Part shown: in pieces, positions 61,697-64,000 of the stretch | How the letters are laid out: each line of letters opens with the position of its first letter | Numbering within the stretch: position 1 is the stretch's first letter | Assembly: GCA_935421135.1 (NCBI GenBank) | Contig: OW285194.1 | Location: 15,895,376-15,959,375 of the forward strand | Origin: Bugulina stolonifera | Lineage: Eukaryota; Bryozoa; Gymnolaemata; Cheilostomatida; Bugulidae | Direction of reading: 5' to 3' | DNA length: 64,000 nt | Position numbers and translations under genes: made by a program | The notes under the pieces: model-generated | What the model was told of the DNA's origin: nothing | What the model saw: only the letters and a program-made list of their open reading frames with translations | Databases searched by the model: none

Positions 61697-64000
61697 CTAT
61701 AGCCTCTCAATGTCAGCTCCAATCTTTGGCCACCATACATGTCTTCGAGCCAACTCCTTCATGCGTACTATGCCCCAGTGGGAAGTGTGTAATAGCTGCA
61801 ACACTTCATCTCTTAGCTTCTCTGGTATTACGACTCTAGAGTAGTTATCTCTTTGTAGTATGAGCATACCTTTCACCATGTGTAATGAGTCCCGGTCATT
61901 CCAAAATGGCCTCACTTCATTGGGTATGACTGCACTGGCAGGCCATCCCATTGACATATACTGCATGACTTGGCTCAGTGTCTCATCCTCTTTAGTCTGT
62001 TGTGCTACATCTCTATAATTCAATGGGTAGTCTCGTAACTGGTCGCACACTACATGGATTACCTCTGCATTTTCTGCCATCTCCTCCCCGTCAAACTGAG
62101 CATCAAGGCCAAGAGGCAATCTAGATAACCCATCCGCATTGCCGTGTTGGTCAGTGGGCTTGTAGCGAATGTCATATTGGTAACCACGAAGTGTGATAGC
62201 CCATCTCTGCAGGCGTTGAGCAGCTATAGTTGGGACATTTTTCTCCGGAGAAAATATATGCACCAGTGGCTCATGATCAGTGACCAGGGTGAATCTCCTG
62301 CCGTACAGGTATTGGCGAAATTTTGTGATGCCGTATATGATACTGAGAGCCTCCTTATCAATCTGAGAGTAATTCCGCTGAGAATCGGTTAACGTTTTGG
62401 AGGCATGGGCTATCGGTAGTTCTGCATCGCCCTCTTTCTGCATCAGCACAGCACCTATACCATATCCAGATGCGTCAGTCGCTAAGATAAGTTCTTTATC
62501 AGAGTCATAATGAGTCAGCTTTGTGGTGTTAATCAAGTCATGCCTAAGCTTGTCGAAGGCCTTTTGTCGTTCATCCCCCCACTCAAAAACAGCATCCTGA
62601 TGGAGCAGGGCATTAAGTGGGGCTGCCTTTGAGGAAAGGTTTTCTATGAACCTCCCATAATAATTGACCTTGCCAAGAAATGCTTGCAGCTGAGAAATAT
62701 CCTTTGGAACTGGCATGCGATCAATGGCCTTCACAGCCGAGTAAGAGGGGCGTTTACCCTGTTTGTCAATAATATGACCAAGATATTCAACCTCGGGCTG
62801 AAAGAATTCACATTTGTCTAGCCTGACTCTGAGTCCATATTCTTGTAGTTTAGATAAGAGTGCTTCCAAGTTTTTCGAGTGGCTCTGTTCATCTCCGCCA
62901 GTTATAATTATGTCATCAAGGTACGCTGCTACACCTGGTAAATCAGAAACTACAGTGTCAATGTATCTTTGAAACTGGGCAGGGCTAGAAGCAATACCGA
63001 AGCACATGCGTTGATATTGGTATAAGCCGAATGGAGTGTTGATGACACATAGCTTTTTTGCTTGTTCATCCAGCTCCAGCTGTAGGTAAGCATCTGCTAG
63101 GTCAATCTTTGAGAAGTGCTTGCCACTGCCTAGCTTGTTCATCAGTTCATCTATTTTAGGAATAGGATGTTGATCAATATGTAGTTGTCTATTGAGAGCT
63201 TTGAAGTCGCCACAAATTCTGATTTTACCATTTGGTTTAGAAACACACACAATGGGGGCAGCCCAATCACTGAAAGCCAGTTTCTTTAGCACGCCTTCAC
63301 TCTCCAGTCTATCTAGCTCAGCTTTGACCTCTGTTTTTTTGCTGAATGCTATGTCCCTTGGTTTACTGAAATGCGGCTGGGCACATTCTCTCAAGTGTAA
63401 TGGAATTTTAGCTTTAGTACAGAGGCCCAGACCTGTTTTGAACACATTGCTGTATTTTGCAGTGAGCCTTTGCACCTTGCACGTGAGTTGAGAAGGAATG
63501 TTATCACTTACTGCTTTGACTGAGTGCCCACTTACTGCTGCCAACCCAGAGGCTATTAGTCCGAAATCGTCCGACCAATCTGCTCCGAATAGGTTTGTAG
63601 AATCTGGAAGATCAATTATGACAAGTCTCCTGTTCGCCATGGTTTTCTGACCTAAAGTTACTGAAACATGGCATTCACCTGCCGTTTTAATGTCAGTGTT
63701 CCCATAGCCCCGTAGTCCACAATCCAGTTTAGTGATTGGAGGTGAGCCTAGTGCGTGGTATGTGTTCAGATTGATCATGGAGCAGGTAGCTCCAGTGTCC
63801 CACTGCATGTCAACTTCTTTATTGTTGATGTTGGCGCAGAGCCAAGTTTGTCTGCCTTTCCTAGAATATAGCGGGTCTTTAACCAGGTATACACTGCGAG
63901 CTGTATCATATTTATCACCCATTTCTTGCTGTTGCTTATACCCGTCATTGCCAGTTCTGTCCGATCTGGCCATACAGACGGATTGCAGGTGGCCACGTTT
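61697..64000 (-). CDS. pol: Ty3/gypsy pol (protease, RT, RNase H, integrase zinc half), partial
   Basis: Open from the window edge to TAG 61697-61699; the ATG at 63973 is internal. Just before it the frame reads RGHLQSVC, the end of a CCHC zinc knuckle, so gag and pol seem to share one frame. Protease motif QWDTGATCSMI at residues 58-68 counted from that ATG. Reverse transcriptase: ICGDFKALNRQL, KIDLADAYLQLELD, and AYLDDIIITGG with YLDD at residues 351-354. RNase H: LILATDASGYGIGAVL, KEALSIIYGITKFRQYL, LVTDHEPL. The end holds the first half of the integrase HHCC finger (LHTSHWGIVRMKELARRHVW). The stop falls inside that finger, so this copy is probably inactive unless the stop is suppressed. 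Confidence 0.9.
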   Translation of the reverse strand, partial: KRGHLQSVCMARSDRTGNDGYKQQQEMGDKYDTARSVYLVKDPLYSRKGRQTWLCANINNKEVDMQWDTGATCSMINLNTYHALGSPPITKLDCGLRGYGNTDIKTAGECHVSVTLGQKTMANRRLVIIDLPDSTNLFGADWSDDFGLIASGLAAVSGHSVKAVSDNIPSQLTCKVQRLTAKYSNVFKTGLGLCTKAKIPLHLRECAQPHFSKPRDIAFSKKTEVKAELDRLESEGVLKKLAFSDWAAPIVCVSKPNGKIRICGDFKALNRQLHIDQHPIPKIDELMNKLGSGKHFSKIDLADAYLQLELDEQAKKLCVINTPFGLYQYQRMCFGIASSPAQFQRYIDTVVSDLPGVAAYLDDIIITGGDEQSHSKNLEALLSKLQEYGLRVRLDKCEFFQPEVEYLGHIIDKQGKRPSYSAVKAIDRMPVPKDISQLQAFLGKVNYYGRFIENLSSKAAPLNALLHQDAVFEWGDERQKAFDKLRHDLINTTKLTHYDSDKELILATDASGYGIGAVLMQKEGDAELPIAHASKTLTDSQRNYSQIDKEALSIIYGITKFRQYLYGRRFTLVTDHEPLVHIFSPEKNVPTIAAQRLQRWAITLRGYQYDIRYKPTDQHGNADGLSRLPLGLDAQFDGEEMAENAEVIHVVCDQLRDYPLNYRDVAQQTKEDETLSQVMQYMSMGWPASAVIPNEVRPFWNDRDSLHMVKGMLILQRDNYSRVVIPEKLRDEVLQLLHTSHWGIVRMKELARRHVWWPKIGADIERL

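Larger units (their letters stand above)
60536..64000 (-). mobile_element. Ty3/gypsy LTR retrotransposon, 3' part (continues past window)
   Basis: A 237-bp 3' LTR (60536-60772), a polypurine tract, and a pol region in the order protease, reverse transcriptase, RNase H, integrase, as in Ty3/gypsy elements. The 5' LTR and most of gag lie beyond 64000. The pol frame is broken once by a TAG codon. Confidence 0.9.

Overview
The window is AT-rich, intron-bearing animal DNA, very rich in minisatellites and TACATGTA-type motifs. It holds a tandem family of small three-exon Ly6/uPAR-like genes, broken up by several transposons. A marine invertebrate is most likely and a sponge is plausible, but no sequence here fixes the species.

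Layout. (1) 1-26.9 kb: three tandem segmental units, each with an intact Ly6/uPAR-like gene of 139 codons (2667-3582, 12944-13863, 23273-24193), SINE-like repeats, 43-bp, 20-bp and 50-bp tandem arrays, and relics of a Ly6 last exon. A fourth, partial gene opens the window. Two copies (6811-12262 and 17351-22586) of one LTR retrotransposon sit at the same point in the 50-bp array, so the element was duplicated together with its locus; the corresponding array at 1755-2262 is the empty site. The element encodes a Gag-like protein plus two unfamiliar ORFs, but no protease, reverse transcriptase or integrase. A solo LTR of another family lies at 25209-26208. (2) 26.9-34.6 kb: no convincing gene; minisatellites, an inverted SINE-like pair and a relic of a GIY-YIG endonuclease ORF. 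(3) 34.6-43.5 kb: three more Ly6-like genes (34629, 37709, 41190), one of them with a probable frameshift. (4) 44951-55628: a complete 10.7-kb Polinton/Maverick with 0.72-kb terminal inverted repeats and a perfect 6-bp target duplication (TCCAGT). It carries integrase, packaging ATPase, adenovirus-like protease, major and minor capsid proteins, a pX/pVI-like protein and several orphans, but no protein-primed DNA polymerase B. Beside its left end is a 0.7-kb inverted array of 31-bp repeats. (5) 55.6-60.2 kb: a solo LTR and a seventh Ly6-like gene (57666-59568). (6) 60536-64000: the 3' part of a Ty3/gypsy retrotransposon on the minus strand, with one in-frame stop codon in its pol.

How the parts work together. 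The Ly6-like proteins have a signal peptide, ten cysteines ending in a CN motif, and a hydrophobic GPI-type tail, so they are probably cell-surface proteins. Their first exons (31-40 nt) are too short to appear as ORFs and were found from conserved splice sites in phase 1. The Polinton proteins form a virion-assembly set plus integrase, but replication would have to be supplied by another element or by an unrecognised protein. The pol-less LTR element must likewise borrow its enzymes.

Limits: family calls come from motifs read by eye; divergence and copy counts are approximate; the near identity of tandem units 2 and 3 could in part be an assembly effect.
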